Part shown: positions 9,099 to 17,800 of the stretch, piece after piece | How the letters are laid out: the number at the start of each line of letters is the position of its first letter | How positions within the stretch are numbered: position 1 is the stretch's first letter | From: Flagellimonas zhangzhouensis | Lineage (GTDB): Bacteria > Bacteroidota > Bacteroidia > Flavobacteriales > Flavobacteriaceae | Length of the DNA stretch: 64,000 nt | NCBI RefSeq assembly: GCF_900102925.1 | Contig: NZ_FNKI01000003.1 | Coordinates: 1 to 64,000, forward strand | Direction: 5' to 3' | Translations under genes and position numbers: made by a program | The notes under the pieces: generated by a model | What the model was told of the DNA's origin: nothing | What the model saw: the letters and a program-made list of their open reading frames with translations, nothing else | The model's database searches: none

Positions 9099-9377
9099 CT
9101 AAATTCGGTTATGGACCTTGTTCTGTTCCAACACTCCCATGATTTCGTGGTATTCGTAGTAAAGCACCCCTCCAATTTTTGTATAGGGCAGGGTGCCATT
9201 GATGCGAAGATTCTGCAAGGTGCCAGGCGAGATGCCAAGCAGTTCCCGGACCTCATTGGATTTCAGCCATTTTTTGCCCTGTTGTCCATTTTGATCTTTC
9301 AATAATGCTTTGATGTCCTCCAAGAGTTCCACTTTGAACTCCATGAGATCTTCGGTGGTAATGATGGTAGCTCCCAT
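9099..9377 (-). CDS. Small helix-turn-helix (excisionase/MerR-like) DNA-binding protein
   Basis: This 92-residue protein has a helical N-terminus (MEFKVELLEDIKALL) followed by a MerR/excisionase-type HTH domain: KWLKSNEVRELLGISPGTLQNLR, then a short wing PYTKIGGVLYYEY. This type often lies beside RteC on Bacteroidetes ICEs and can act as an excision or transfer regulator. The ATG at 9377 is chosen; the open frame extends upstream across a palindrome without family similarity. The initiator-like gene begins at its stop codon. Confidence 0.75.
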   Translation of the reverse strand: MGATIITTEDLMEFKVELLEDIKALLKDQNGQQGKKWLKSNEVRELLGISPGTLQNLRINGTLPYTKIGGVLYYEYHEIMGVLEQNKVHNRI

Positions 9378-9485
9378 GTGTTTTTGTTTTAAAAGGAAGG
9401 GCCACTGCTTGATTTTTAGGTCATTTGGTGGCCCATCCACTGATTTGACTTTCAGGGCAAAACTGAAAAAGCTTTTTGGAAAAAC

Positions 9486-9511
9486 TTCCCAAGTTGGTAC
9501 CAACTTGGGAA
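9486..9511. promoter_or_regulatory. 26-bp perfect palindrome, copy 1
   Basis: TTCCCAAGTTGG TA CCAACTTGGGAA is perfectly self-complementary. It lies about 110 bases upstream of the HTH gene and is identical to copy 2 at 9624-9649. It is a likely binding site for a dimeric protein such as the HTH protein, RteC or the initiator. Confidence 0.65.
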
Positions 9512-9623
9512 CGATTTTTATTTCATAAAATATGGTGCCGTTTGTTTTCGAATGGACTTTGGGAGCTCAACAAACTTCGTGAAAATTGGAAAAATAGGAA
9601 GCCAGAACCTCCGAATACCAAAA

Positions 9624-9649
9624 TTCCCAAGTTGGTACCAACTTGGGAA
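9624..9649. promoter_or_regulatory. 26-bp perfect palindrome, copy 2
   Basis: The sequence is identical to the palindrome at 9486-9511. It starts 11 bases beyond the rteC stop codon. No T-run follows, so a terminator role is unlikely; paired copies suggest cooperative binding or looping. Confidence 0.65.
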
Positions 9650-9659
9650 AAACAAAGGC

Positions 9660-10499
9660 TCATTCATCCAGGGATTCCATGCGCTGTTGGAGCATTTCAA
9701 TAAGTTTGTCCAAGAACCGGGTCCTACTTCCCTTTCGGGACCTGATATCAATAAACGTATGGTAGTAGTTACCAAGGTCCACATTGTAAAAATGTTCAAA
9801 ATGCGAGGCCATCTCCTTGATGTCCGTGGTACCGCTATTGATGCATTTGCTGGATTGAAGTGCATATAAAAGTTCTATCAAATCGGTTTTGTTACCGGTC
9901 CAGAACAGTTTTGAAGGTTTTTCCATAGTCATGGTCTTTTGGGGTTCTAAATTGTTTTGTAGGTCATCAACCTCCTTTCTGAGGTATACGATGAGCATGT
10001 CATAGGCCATGATCGTTGCCACGGTACCATCCTGACAGGTGGAGAACTGGTCATCGATCAAAAAGTGGAAGGATTCAAGGGGTAGCCTGAGGTCTCGGTT
10101 CCCCCTGACAAAATATTGTTCATCCAGGGACATTGCCCCACGACGGTAATAATTATAAAACTCCAAGTTATCATTGAAGAAGGTCTGGAACTTATCGATT
10201 TGGTGCTGAAGGTATTTTATCTGCGCTGCATTGATTCCCCTTGGCCGCTTGCTCTCGATATTGAACAATTTGACATAATAGATCAGCTTGCTAAAGATTT
10301 GGGGCTTGACGTGCTTAAAAAAGTAGATTTCGTCCGCTTGGGTCTCGAAGGTCTTACCTGTAATCTGTTTTTGGAGTTTACGGATACTTTTCTCCACGAG
10401 AACGATACCCTTTTCAGCTTTGAAAAGGATATCCCCGTTCCCGCTTTCCAAGGCATCCAATTGGCCTTCAAATTCCGATAGCAGCTTTTGGTATTTCAT
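9660..10499 (-). CDS. rteC: RteC family excision/transfer regulator
   Basis: This 279-residue protein matches the RteC family in length and in conserved stretches (EIYFFKHVKPQIFSKLIYYVK; KPSKLFWTGNKTDLIELLYAL; the C-terminal motif around RKGSRTRFLDKL). In CTnDOT, RteC activates the excision operon. The C-terminal part looks like the winged-helix DNA-binding region. The two-component genes rteA/rteB that normally precede rteC are not in this window, so its induction must differ or be encoded elsewhere. It follows the oxoamine-synthase gene by 12 bases on the same strand, so the two may be co-transcribed. Confidence 0.85.
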   Translation of the reverse strand: MKYQKLLSEFEGQLDALESGNGDILFKAEKGIVLVEKSIRKLQKQITGKTFETQADEIYFFKHVKPQIFSKLIYYVKLFNIESKRPRGINAAQIKYLQHQIDKFQTFFNDNLEFYNYYRRGAMSLDEQYFVRGNRDLRLPLESFHFLIDDQFSTCQDGTVATIMAYDMLIVYLRKEVDDLQNNLEPQKTMTMEKPSKLFWTGNKTDLIELLYALQSSKCINSGTTDIKEMASHFEHFYNVDLGNYYHTFIDIRSRKGSRTRFLDKLIEMLQQRMESLDE

Positions 10500-10511
10500 G
10501 ACGGTTTCCCA

Positions 10512-12917
10512 TTAATGCTGGCCTTCCATGATTCCGAGCAATTCCAAAATGAAATTGTCATTGGTCTGGAGATAGGCATATTTTTTCTCTACCGTTGCAC
10601 CGAGTTTCCGTTTCTCAAAGGCTGCGGTCAACCCAAAATCGATTTTGGGAATGCCCAATCCAATGGCCCGTTCAATGGTCCGGTAGAGCAACTGGCGATA
10701 AATGGCAAACTCTTCCAGACCGTCATAATCCATACCCACAAAGGCAGGCACATAGACCTGGTTCAAATTGGTATAGCAGAACATTACACCCAATATCTTT
10801 TCAGGTTTATCCAATGAACAAAGGACAATAAACTCCCACAAATGGTTTTCGTTCATCTTTTCAAATAGGGAGTCCGGAAAGGAAAAGGTATTGAGCCCCA
10901 AATTTCTTGACTGTACTTCCCCAAATAAGGATTTGACCTGTTCAAGTTCAGATTTGGATAGCTTAGGAAGAACTATGGTCTTTGCCCTATCGAGATAGGG
11001 TTGGACATCCTTTCGGAAATGTCTTCTGTTTCTGGAGGACAATCTTTGCAAATAATCTTCCATCGAATCCACCTCCCTCAAGTCAACAGAACAGGAATTG
11101 GGCATCTGTACCCTTAAAAATCCCTGACCGTAAAGCGGTTCATTCCATGACGTTTGTTCACCAAAGTCCCGTAACACGGTCATCTTGGACCCTGACTGGA
11201 GTTCCAGTTTTTCCAAGGTTTCCAATAGCTTGTTCCTTGCCTCCATGCCCAAGGCATGTGATGCATTCCAATACATGTGATCTCCTTCCGTGAACAAACA
11301 GCCTAGGGACAGGACCGTGGATGACAAATGGTAGGGATCGGTTTTCCTTTCCTCCTCAATGGCAGCAGAAATTTGTGTTTGTGCCAACATATCATCCTTC
11401 CAAAGGGAAAGGGTCACAAAAGTCATCAATACAGGTATACCATCAGCATCCTTGATGACCACATATCGAAACAACCAATTGTGTTCTTTCCCAGGATTGC
11501 CATGAAACACTTCCTCCAAAAACTTCAGGCCATCCCAATCATAGACCCCTTGCCCACCTAAACTTTGGTTCCATTCTTCCTTTTCAACTTGATCAATGGT
11601 ATCGAATACTTCAACGGTAAGTTCAGAGGATACTTTCGGTCCACTTAGGGTCTTTGGTTCCATTTTAAAGGCGTGGAATACCCTTTGGGCATCTGTCTGG
11701 GTATCTTCCAATGCCTTTGGAAAATGATATTCCATGGCTTCCACCAATGCTTTGATTTCCTCTTTTTGGTTATGCCTTGAAATCGTTATCCTTACACCTG
11801 TATTCTTTACAGGTACTGCAGGAAAGATACCGAGGTTGACAAAGAAGCCCTCCCCCATCAAACGGTTCACAAAATTGTACCCGGTTTTGGGCATACCGGT
11901 CCCGATATAGAACACCGGGGATTCATTCCGATCGATCAAGGGAAGATCCGTTATCGAAAGGCAATCATTGAAATAATCGATGCGTTCCCTCAATTCTTGT
12001 TGTAGCCCATAGATTTCTGGAGAAATGTGAATCTGTGCCGAGGCCATGGCGGCGGCCACCGAAGCAGGTTCCAATTGGGCGGAGAAGGTCAAGGGCCCAC
12101 CAAAGGTCTTGATCTTATCGTACATGGAAGCATTGGAACAGGCCAGAACAGCCCCGCTGGCCCCGAAGGTCTTGCTCAGTGTCCCGAACAACAATACATT
12201 TTCAGGCAATTCTCCCAATTGGTCCAAAACATATCCGGTACCATTCCTTCCCACCCAACTCATACCATGTACGTCATCAAAATAAAAATGTAACTGTGGA
12301 TATTCCTTTGCCAACCCCATCAGTTCTTTGACTGGTGCATAGTCCCCATACATGGAATAAATGCCATCGGCCATGTACCAAATCCTGCCTTTGGAATGCC
12401 GGTATTTTTTGATCTTGTCCTCCAACATTTCCAAATGGTTGTGTCGAATCATCTCGATGGGCACACTGCGAGTCTTTAGCATTTTGGCCGCATTCTGTAC
12501 ACTCCAATGGACCTGATGGTCCAGAATGACTACATCATCATCGTCCACTGCACTGGGGATGACTCCTAGGTGCCCAAGGGTACTGTTTTTGGTAATGACA
12601 ATGGGATAGCCATACATTTCGGAAATGGCGCCTTCCAGTTGCTCATACAACGGATTGGAGATATAGGATTTGGATAAGGGAAATTGTGTCCCATAGCTAT
12701 CAATGGCCTCCTTGGCGGCCTTTTTTAATCTGGGATCCTGTTCCAATCCCAAGTAACCAGTAGTACCAAAGTGGTACAGTTCCTTCCCCTCTACCTCAAT
12801 GGTCCTGCCCGAAAAGGATGTTCCCCCTGCATAGAGGTGCAGTACCCCGGCGTTCTTGGCATCGGTAAATACCTCATGTACGGTATTTAAAAAATTGTGG
12901 TGTTTGATCTTTGCCAT
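10512..12917 (-). CDS. PLP-dependent alpha-oxoamine synthase fused to GNAT/FemAB-like acyltransferase
   Basis: This is an 801-residue bifunctional protein. Residues ~1-400 are a fold-type I PLP enzyme of the alpha-oxoamine synthase group (KBL/BioF/serine palmitoyltransferase-like). The PLP lysine is K249 in GTLSKTFGASGA, and the D-x-x-H motif is DDVH at 214-217. These enzymes condense an amino acid with an acyl-thioester. Residues ~430-801 form a GNAT/FemAB-like acyl- or aminoacyl-transferase. The fusion suggests synthesis and further acylation of an amino-ketone or sphingoid-like product, but substrates cannot be read. It is divergent from the STAS-like gene, with a tandem operator between them. 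Confidence 0.75.
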   Translation of the reverse strand: MAKIKHHNFLNTVHEVFTDAKNAGVLHLYAGGTSFSGRTIEVEGKELYHFGTTGYLGLEQDPRLKKAAKEAIDSYGTQFPLSKSYISNPLYEQLEGAISEMYGYPIVITKNSTLGHLGVIPSAVDDDDVVILDHQVHWSVQNAAKMLKTRSVPIEMIRHNHLEMLEDKIKKYRHSKGRIWYMADGIYSMYGDYAPVKELMGLAKEYPQLHFYFDDVHGMSWVGRNGTGYVLDQLGELPENVLLFGTLSKTFGASGAVLACSNASMYDKIKTFGGPLTFSAQLEPASVAAAMASAQIHISPEIYGLQQELRERIDYFNDCLSITDLPLIDRNESPVFYIGTGMPKTGYNFVNRLMGEGFFVNLGIFPAVPVKNTGVRITISRHNQKEEIKALVEAMEYHFPKALEDTQTDAQRVFHAFKMEPKTLSGPKVSSELTVEVFDTIDQVEKEEWNQSLGGQGVYDWDGLKFLEEVFHGNPGKEHNWLFRYVVIKDADGIPVLMTFVTLSLWKDDMLAQTQISAAIEEERKTDPYHLSSTVLSLGCLFTEGDHMYWNASHALGMEARNKLLETLEKLELQSGSKMTVLRDFGEQTSWNEPLYGQGFLRVQMPNSCSVDLREVDSMEDYLQRLSSRNRRHFRKDVQPYLDRAKTIVLPKLSKSELEQVKSLFGEVQSRNLGLNTFSFPDSLFEKMNENHLWEFIVLCSLDKPEKILGVMFCYTNLNQVYVPAFVGMDYDGLEEFAIYRQLLYRTIERAIGLGIPKIDFGLTAAFEKRKLGATVEKKYAYLQTNDNFILELLGIMEGQH

Positions 12918-12985
12918 TTTGTTTGATTTAAATTGTACTAAAAAGTAATGGCATTTGTAAGATTAGATGCTATCCAATAATGATA

Positions 12986-13024
12986 TACTCCGTTTCAATC
13001 AAGCATTATTCCGTTTAAGTCAAG
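12986..13024. promoter_or_regulatory. Tandem CCGTTT operator, copy 1 (AraC-type candidate)
   Basis: Two direct half-sites (ACTCCGTTTCAATCAAG and ATTCCGTTTAAGTCAAG) have their CCGTTT cores 21 bp apart. The same arrangement with the same 21-bp spacing recurs at 14494-14530. It lies between the divergent synthase gene and the STAS-like gene. Two-helical-turn direct repeats are typical AraC-family operators, so the PAS-AraC regulator encoded at 13547 is the prime candidate. Confidence 0.65.
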
Positions 13025-13114
13025 TCAAATACCTTTATTTAAGGGTAATGTATCAAATGACCGAATCGAGTTCCATTAATTTTGTAAATTCAAGGTTTTA
13101 CCAGTTTTCACCAC

Positions 13115-13489
13115 ATGAAAAAATCACATGAAAACAAATACGCCATTTATTTACTAACCGATGAGTTGCTGCACATCATTTACAAAAAAGACCATTGTAT
13201 CGACCTAAAGGCAGCGCAACTTATCGTCAGGGACCGAATGATGCTCCAAAATGGCCGGGAAATGCCCGTGCTCTGTGATATTCGTGAAGTAAGAAGGGTC
13301 AATAAACCAGCCCGGGACTATTTGGCCTTGGAGGGTTCACAATGGGTTAAGGCCTTGGCCTTCTTGATAGATCCCCCGGTAACCGATGTGATCAGCTCCA
13401 TTTATCTCTGGACCCATGCCCAGTCGGTCCCCACCCGTTCCTTTGTCAAAAAATCAGAGGCCTTGGCATTTTTAAAATCCATAAAATAA
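13115..13489 (+). CDS. STAS/SpoIIAA-like protein (DUF7793-like)
   Basis: This 124-residue soluble protein has alternating strands and helices and a central CDIREVRRVNKPARDYL stretch, resembling STAS/SpoIIAA-like proteins of the DUF7793 type. Such small domains usually bind a partner protein or a small lipid ligand. It starts at the ATG after a run matching the divergent promoter region and is 57 bases upstream of the PAS-AraC gene on the same strand, so it may modulate that regulator. No catalytic residues are recognised. Confidence 0.6.
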   Translation: MKKSHENKYAIYLLTDELLHIIYKKDHCIDLKAAQLIVRDRMMLQNGREMPVLCDIREVRRVNKPARDYLALEGSQWVKALAFLIDPPVTDVISSIYLWTHAQSVPTRSFVKKSEALAFLKSIK

Positions 13490-13546
13490 ACGATGCTTCT
13501 AATCATATAAAGAGACTCCAGCTATTAACTACTAAACTTGACAACC

Positions 13547-14473
13547 ATGCCGAACAATGACGATTTTAGGGTAAAGCGCATCCAAAGGATGCTTCTGGAA
13601 ATGGCCCGAGGCAATTTCTTCTACAGCTTGGAACCCACGAATAAAAATGATAATGTCGCATCCTTGGTCGTAATGCTCAATATGGTAAACGAGGAGATCA
13701 GGGCCTCCTTTATCCATCAAGGGTTTGCCAATGCCCACAACACCCCACAATGCATCATCCAACTTTCATTCCTGATGGATCCCGATGGCACTATCGAATT
13801 GGTCACCAACAGTACCTGCTCGCTATTATCAGCATTGCCAAAAGAGATCATTGGAAAACCAATTACCGATTTTATGACCGAGGGTTCCCAAAAGGTATGG
13901 GCAAAGAAGATGGTCAAACATTTGAAAAGGGAACGTTCTGAAACTGTCCAGTTTTTGGAGTTCATTACCAAAGAAGGGCTCTTGTTGGGCAAGGATTGCC
14001 ATATATCCGTATTCCAATCCTTTGATGGGAGTGGGCAGAAAATACTATTGGACACGGTCTTCTTCTCCAAAGGAGAGCCCTTTGGGACGGAGTTGCCCAA
14101 AAAGACGCTCAAAGTGACCAAAGGCATAAAAGAGGCCAAAGTCACGCTGACACCTGAGGATATTGAAATGATCCGGGATGTCCATGATATGATCATCAAT
14201 AACTTGGACAAGGATCTGCCCTTGCTAAAAGATCTTGCCCTACAAATGGGCACGAACGAATACAAATTGAAATATGGGTTCAAACAACTCTATGGCACTA
14301 CCATATTTCGGTTCCTTACCCATGAACGTTTAAGAAAGACCAAAACCTTGATCCAACATAGCAACTTATCCTTGAAAGAAATCGCCCATTTGACCGGCTT
14401 CAAGAGTGCGGCCCATTTCTCCAGGGCATTTAGGGACAAGTATGGCAAATCACCCAGTGATTTGAGGGGGTAA
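13547..14473 (+). CDS. PAS-domain AraC-family transcriptional regulator
   Basis: This 308-residue protein has a PAS-like sensor at about residues 65-180 and a C-terminal AraC HTH domain at ~215-308, including IAHLTGFKSAAHFSRAFRDKYGKSPSD. The PAS part suggests control by a bound ligand or redox state. The ATG at 13547 is preferred over a TTG three codons earlier. Its likely targets are the two tandem CCGTTT operators that flank it at 12986 and 14494. An 8-bp stem (TTTGAGGG/CCCTCAAA) spans its stop codon, without a T-run. Confidence 0.85.
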   Translation: MPNNDDFRVKRIQRMLLEMARGNFFYSLEPTNKNDNVASLVVMLNMVNEEIRASFIHQGFANAHNTPQCIIQLSFLMDPDGTIELVTNSTCSLLSALPKEIIGKPITDFMTEGSQKVWAKKMVKHLKRERSETVQFLEFITKEGLLLGKDCHISVFQSFDGSGQKILLDTVFFSKGEPFGTELPKKTLKVTKGIKEAKVTLTPEDIEMIRDVHDMIINNLDKDLPLLKDLALQMGTNEYKLKYGFKQLYGTTIFRFLTHERLRKTKTLIQHSNLSLKEIAHLTGFKSAAHFSRAFRDKYGKSPSDLRG

Positions 14474-14493
14474 CACCCTCAAAATGGGCAAAT

Positions 14494-14530
14494 TACTCCG
14501 TTTGCGTCAAGAAATGCTCCGTTTCAAGTA
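14494..14530. promoter_or_regulatory. Tandem CCGTTT operator, copy 2 (upstream of MauE gene)
   Basis: Half-sites TACTCCGTTTGCGTCAAG and TGCTCCGTTTCAAGTAA have CCGTTT cores at 14498 and 14519, again 21 bp apart. It ends 39 bases before the MauE-like gene. The match in motif and spacing to 12986-13024 predicts shared control of the synthase and MauE/DUF6520 genes. Confidence 0.65.
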
Positions 14531-14569
14531 AATCCGACTCCCGAACTTTGTCATATCAATCCAAAAGAT

Positions 14570-15019
14570 ATGTCAAACCAAGGAATATACCCGAAGCTCA
14601 TTAACCTATTCAACCTTTTGTTGACTTTGCTGTTCGTATATACAGCTGCAAGCAAATTGATTCACTTGGACACCTTCCAAACACGATTGGAACGGATGCC
14701 CTACGTTTCATCCTACGCCACTTTAATCTCATGGAGTGTACCCTTTTTGGAGTTGGTGATCTCAGGCCTATTGTGGTTCCCTAAGTATCGACTCCTAGCT
14801 CTTTATTCCAGCCTGGTCCTTTTAGGTGTATTCACTTCCTATATTATTATAATACTTACCTACAGTGATTCCGTTCCTTGCACTTGTGGCGGGATCATTT
14901 CGACCTTGGGATGGAGGGACCATATACTATTCAATACTGCTTTTATGCTCATGAGTTTGTTAGGAATCATTTGGTCAAACAAACACTACAATATACAAGC
15001 ACATCAAAAAACTACGTAG
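14570..15019 (+). CDS. MauE/DoxX-family redox-associated membrane protein
   Basis: This 149-residue protein has four membrane helices and a CTCGG motif in the loop before the last helix (about residue 103), which is the MauE-like redox-active Cys pair. MauE-type proteins are thought to help disulfide formation or electron transfer for exported proteins. It precedes the DUF6520 peptide gene by 60 bases; that peptide has two Cys in its mature part and is a plausible substrate. The operator copy at 14494 lies just upstream. Confidence 0.8.
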   Translation: MSNQGIYPKLINLFNLLLTLLFVYTAASKLIHLDTFQTRLERMPYVSSYATLISWSVPFLELVISGLLWFPKYRLLALYSSLVLLGVFTSYIIIILTYSDSVPCTCGGIISTLGWRDHILFNTAFMLMSLLGIIWSNKHYNIQAHQKTT

Positions 15020-15079
15020 GGAAAGGGGAAGCCGAAAACCTAGAAAAGAGTAGGCATTCAAGAATTAATATGATGTATT

Positions 15080-15325
15080 ATGAAATCTAAATTTTTAAAA
15101 CTTGTTTTACCGGCCTTCGCCATTTTGTTGGCGGTTGGCCTTGCCTTTGCCACTGATGAAAAACCAGTTGTGCAACAAGCCCATTATTTACATCCAATCA
15201 ATGGTTGGCAAACTGTCAACGTTGAAGATGCATGTTTTACTGGAAGCAATATGGCTTGTAAGTATGACATTTACCAGTTGTATGCCGAGGAATCAGAGTC
15301 CAGTCAAGCGCTTTACAAAAATTAA
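15080..15325 (+). CDS. DUF6520-family small secreted protein with two cysteines
   Basis: This is an 81-residue protein with a canonical signal peptide (cleavage likely after VGLAFA). The mature ~55-residue peptide has two Cys, in VEDACFTG and NMACKYD. It resembles the DUF6520 family, short exported flavobacterial proteins commonly encoded near MauE proteins; no function is established. A strong terminator follows at 15348-15380. A role as a secreted peptide processed or oxidised by neighbours is inference. Confidence 0.7.
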   Translation: MKSKFLKLVLPAFAILLAVGLAFATDEKPVVQQAHYLHPINGWQTVNVEDACFTGSNMACKYDIYQLYAEESESSQALYKN

Positions 15326-15347
15326 GCAATTGATATTTGTCCATTTT

Positions 15348-15380
15348 AAAAAAAGGTGCCTTTCAAAAAGGCACCTTTTT
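15348..15380. terminator. Bidirectional intrinsic terminator
   Basis: The stem AAAAGGTGCCTTT/AAAGGCACCTTTT has a very short loop and A/T runs on both sides, placed between the convergent DUF6520 and metalloprotease genes. It works for both strands by sequence. Confidence 0.85.
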
Positions 15381-15434
15381 GACTAATTCAAACAACTTCC
15401 ATGAAATAAAAGACTCTATATCCATGAAATATTT

Positions 15435-17756
15435 TCAATACCACTCAAGCGCTCCATTAATTTTTTTCAAGCACAATTTCCAATGGCCTATAGCCGTCAT
15501 ATTTCCCTTCTTTTTTAAACCCATTTCAATATCTGCTTTCAAATCCAACAGTAGTTGGATGAAAATCCCCTTTGAATAGTCCGATTGGGATGTAAACTTT
15601 TCATTTGCATTGAATCCCGTATTCTTTTTTCCCAATTGACCGACCACCCCATCTATATACGTCATCTGAAGCTCTTGCCTCCTTTGGTCCACATGGGCAA
15701 CATCCTCATGGATTTCCTTGAAAAGGCCTGATTGCAACCTAATCAGAAACTCCTCGACCAATCCTTCTTGACCCATACGGATTTCCATATGCTCCATTCG
15801 TTTTAACCTATTGGCAATGATTAAATCCATCACCAAGTACTGCTGGTACCGGAGTACCTCATCAGAATGGGTGGTGTACTTCAAACCATTAAAAAATACG
15901 GGGCGGGTCAACCATTCCGGAGTATCAAAAGCATTGGTCAATAGAAAATCCAATCCTTCCAACTGGTCCTCCCACGGAATGGGCACATAGGGTTCTCCGA
16001 TTTGTTGCATGGATTGGTACTGAACCTCATATCCCCCGATAAGGGTCATAACCTGTTTCATATGATTGCTCCACAACTCAACCGTTCTTTGGTAAAGCCT
16101 CAACAACCTTGCATTATCGGTTTGGTCTTCTGTCGCATTGGGTATGAGTGCAATGACCCGTTTCATATTTTTCAAGGCCATTGCTGTACTGCGAACTGGA
16201 TTATTGGTCTCCACTACTTCATTGGTAAATGAAGGTCCCAAATCCTCCAATTGATTAACATTGAACCGATACCAAGGGATTGCATCCTGCCACAGAATCA
16301 TCTGTTCCAACTCAGCTTGCCTCATTGCCTTTGATTCCCCTACTGGAAACTCTGTATAGGCCCATTTGATATTATATATATCTGTCGGGCCCACACCTTG
16401 TATCAACAGGGATGGGGGTATGCTGTCTTCAGGCTGTGGTAGATTGTTGGCCCTTGTATAGTTCATCACACTGGGGGTATGCCCCATGGTCCGCAACCAA
16501 AGACTGTCATTCATCTTGTCCCAAGGATAGGCACCTTCCCCAAAATTACCATCCAACATTCCGAAGATATGTCCTACTTCATGGGAAGCAATCTGTTGGT
16601 ACAAAGCCCCTACCAGATCATCAGGGAAAGGGAAGCGTTGTGCCCGTTTATCCAATGGCGCGGCCCGTACAAAGTACTTTTCAGATACGGTCTGCACCGA
16701 AGCACCCATAAAGATGTCCCCACGTAAAATCTCCCCTGAACGCTCATCAACGATATACCCAATCGCAGCTCCAAAATCCTCATCTTCCATTCCTCTTGTA
16801 TATTTCTTCTGGGACCAATACACTATATTGGAATGGATACTATGGGCCTGCCATTCGTCCAAGCTATCCATCTCCTTGACCACCAAAGCATCCTTAAAAC
16901 CTGCAGATTCAAAAGCGGGTAACCACTCCTCTATCCCTGCCTTGATATAGGGTCGCCATTTCTTGGGCACCTCTGATGAAATCAAAAAACCAATGGGCTT
17001 TACAGGAACACTTATCTTCTGGTTCTTGAATTTCTTTTTAAGGTTCCAACGAAGGATATTGGCTGGCCGATTCTTCAATCCAAAATGGAAGCCCCCGTCC
17101 TGCTGCTCATTAAAAAAACCCATCCGATAATCGAACCGTCTTCCCTCCATAGGTTTTCCCAAAGCGCAAAAGCCATAGAACAAGGGAACCGACACCTTGG
17201 ATTTTGATTTTACCATCCCCCTTAAGACCTTGAAGAGGACTTCATCATCCCCACTTTTCGAATCCAGAACCAACGACATGTGGGATATGGCATTTCCTAT
17301 GGAAACCCCAAAAGCTTGAGGCCATTCGATATCCTGTTGCAATATAACATCCGTAATATTGACACAAAACCAATCAGCTTCCCCACAGGACTTCTGCAAG
17401 GGAAGAATGGCCAAGACATTCTCCTTTAGGGGAAGTCGGTCAACAATGGGAAGGTTTATTCCTGCCGAAGATGAAATGCGCTGTTGTTTTAAGAGCATTT
17501 TGTCCTTGTGCAATGACCAGACCACCTGCATATAACTGCGTCTCATGGTATCATAGCATACAAACAACATGGGTTGGTCCAATACTTCTCTTGGAATGTT
17601 AAGGTACAATTGATCACCCTCCATAAAAGCATTCAAAAAAGAAGTCTTGTTTCCAATGACATTGATTGGTTCATACTTCGGCATATCCGATACGGTGGCA
17701 AAAGATTTTGCCGACAGATGTAGGGATAGCAATATAAATAACAAGAAATTCCTCAT
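15435..17756 (-). CDS. Zinc-dependent metalloprotease (DUF4953/DUF5117-like), secreted
   Basis: This 773-residue exported protein has a signal peptide at residues 1-20 (ending SAKSFA). The catalytic motif is HEVGHIFGMLD, an HExxHxxGxxD metzincin-type site with Asp as the likely third zinc ligand rather than His. Upstream regions resemble the DUF5117/5118 modules of large Bacteroidetes metalloproteases that accompany SusC/SusD pairs. It is in one minus-strand block with susD and susC (44 bases after susD), so it may degrade or process the peptide that the SusCD pump takes up. Confidence 0.8.
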   Translation of the reverse strand: MRNFLLFILLSLHLSAKSFATVSDMPKYEPINVIGNKTSFLNAFMEGDQLYLNIPREVLDQPMLFVCYDTMRRSYMQVVWSLHKDKMLLKQQRISSSAGINLPIVDRLPLKENVLAILPLQKSCGEADWFCVNITDVILQQDIEWPQAFGVSIGNAISHMSLVLDSKSGDDEVLFKVLRGMVKSKSKVSVPLFYGFCALGKPMEGRRFDYRMGFFNEQQDGGFHFGLKNRPANILRWNLKKKFKNQKISVPVKPIGFLISSEVPKKWRPYIKAGIEEWLPAFESAGFKDALVVKEMDSLDEWQAHSIHSNIVYWSQKKYTRGMEDEDFGAAIGYIVDERSGEILRGDIFMGASVQTVSEKYFVRAAPLDKRAQRFPFPDDLVGALYQQIASHEVGHIFGMLDGNFGEGAYPWDKMNDSLWLRTMGHTPSVMNYTRANNLPQPEDSIPPSLLIQGVGPTDIYNIKWAYTEFPVGESKAMRQAELEQMILWQDAIPWYRFNVNQLEDLGPSFTNEVVETNNPVRSTAMALKNMKRVIALIPNATEDQTDNARLLRLYQRTVELWSNHMKQVMTLIGGYEVQYQSMQQIGEPYVPIPWEDQLEGLDFLLTNAFDTPEWLTRPVFFNGLKYTTHSDEVLRYQQYLVMDLIIANRLKRMEHMEIRMGQEGLVEEFLIRLQSGLFKEIHEDVAHVDQRRQELQMTYIDGVVGQLGKKNTGFNANEKFTSQSDYSKGIFIQLLLDLKADIEMGLKKKGNMTAIGHWKLCLKKINGALEWY

Positions 17757-17800
17757 AATTCTCTATTGATTCAAATTCAAAAAGTGTTTTTTATAAGAAA

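Larger units (their letters stand above)
9378..9659. other. Intergenic region between HTH gene and rteC
   Basis: These 282 bases have no supported gene. They carry two identical 26-bp palindromes, 138 bp apart. The HTH gene promoter must lie here. Nothing else is recognised. Confidence 0.6.
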
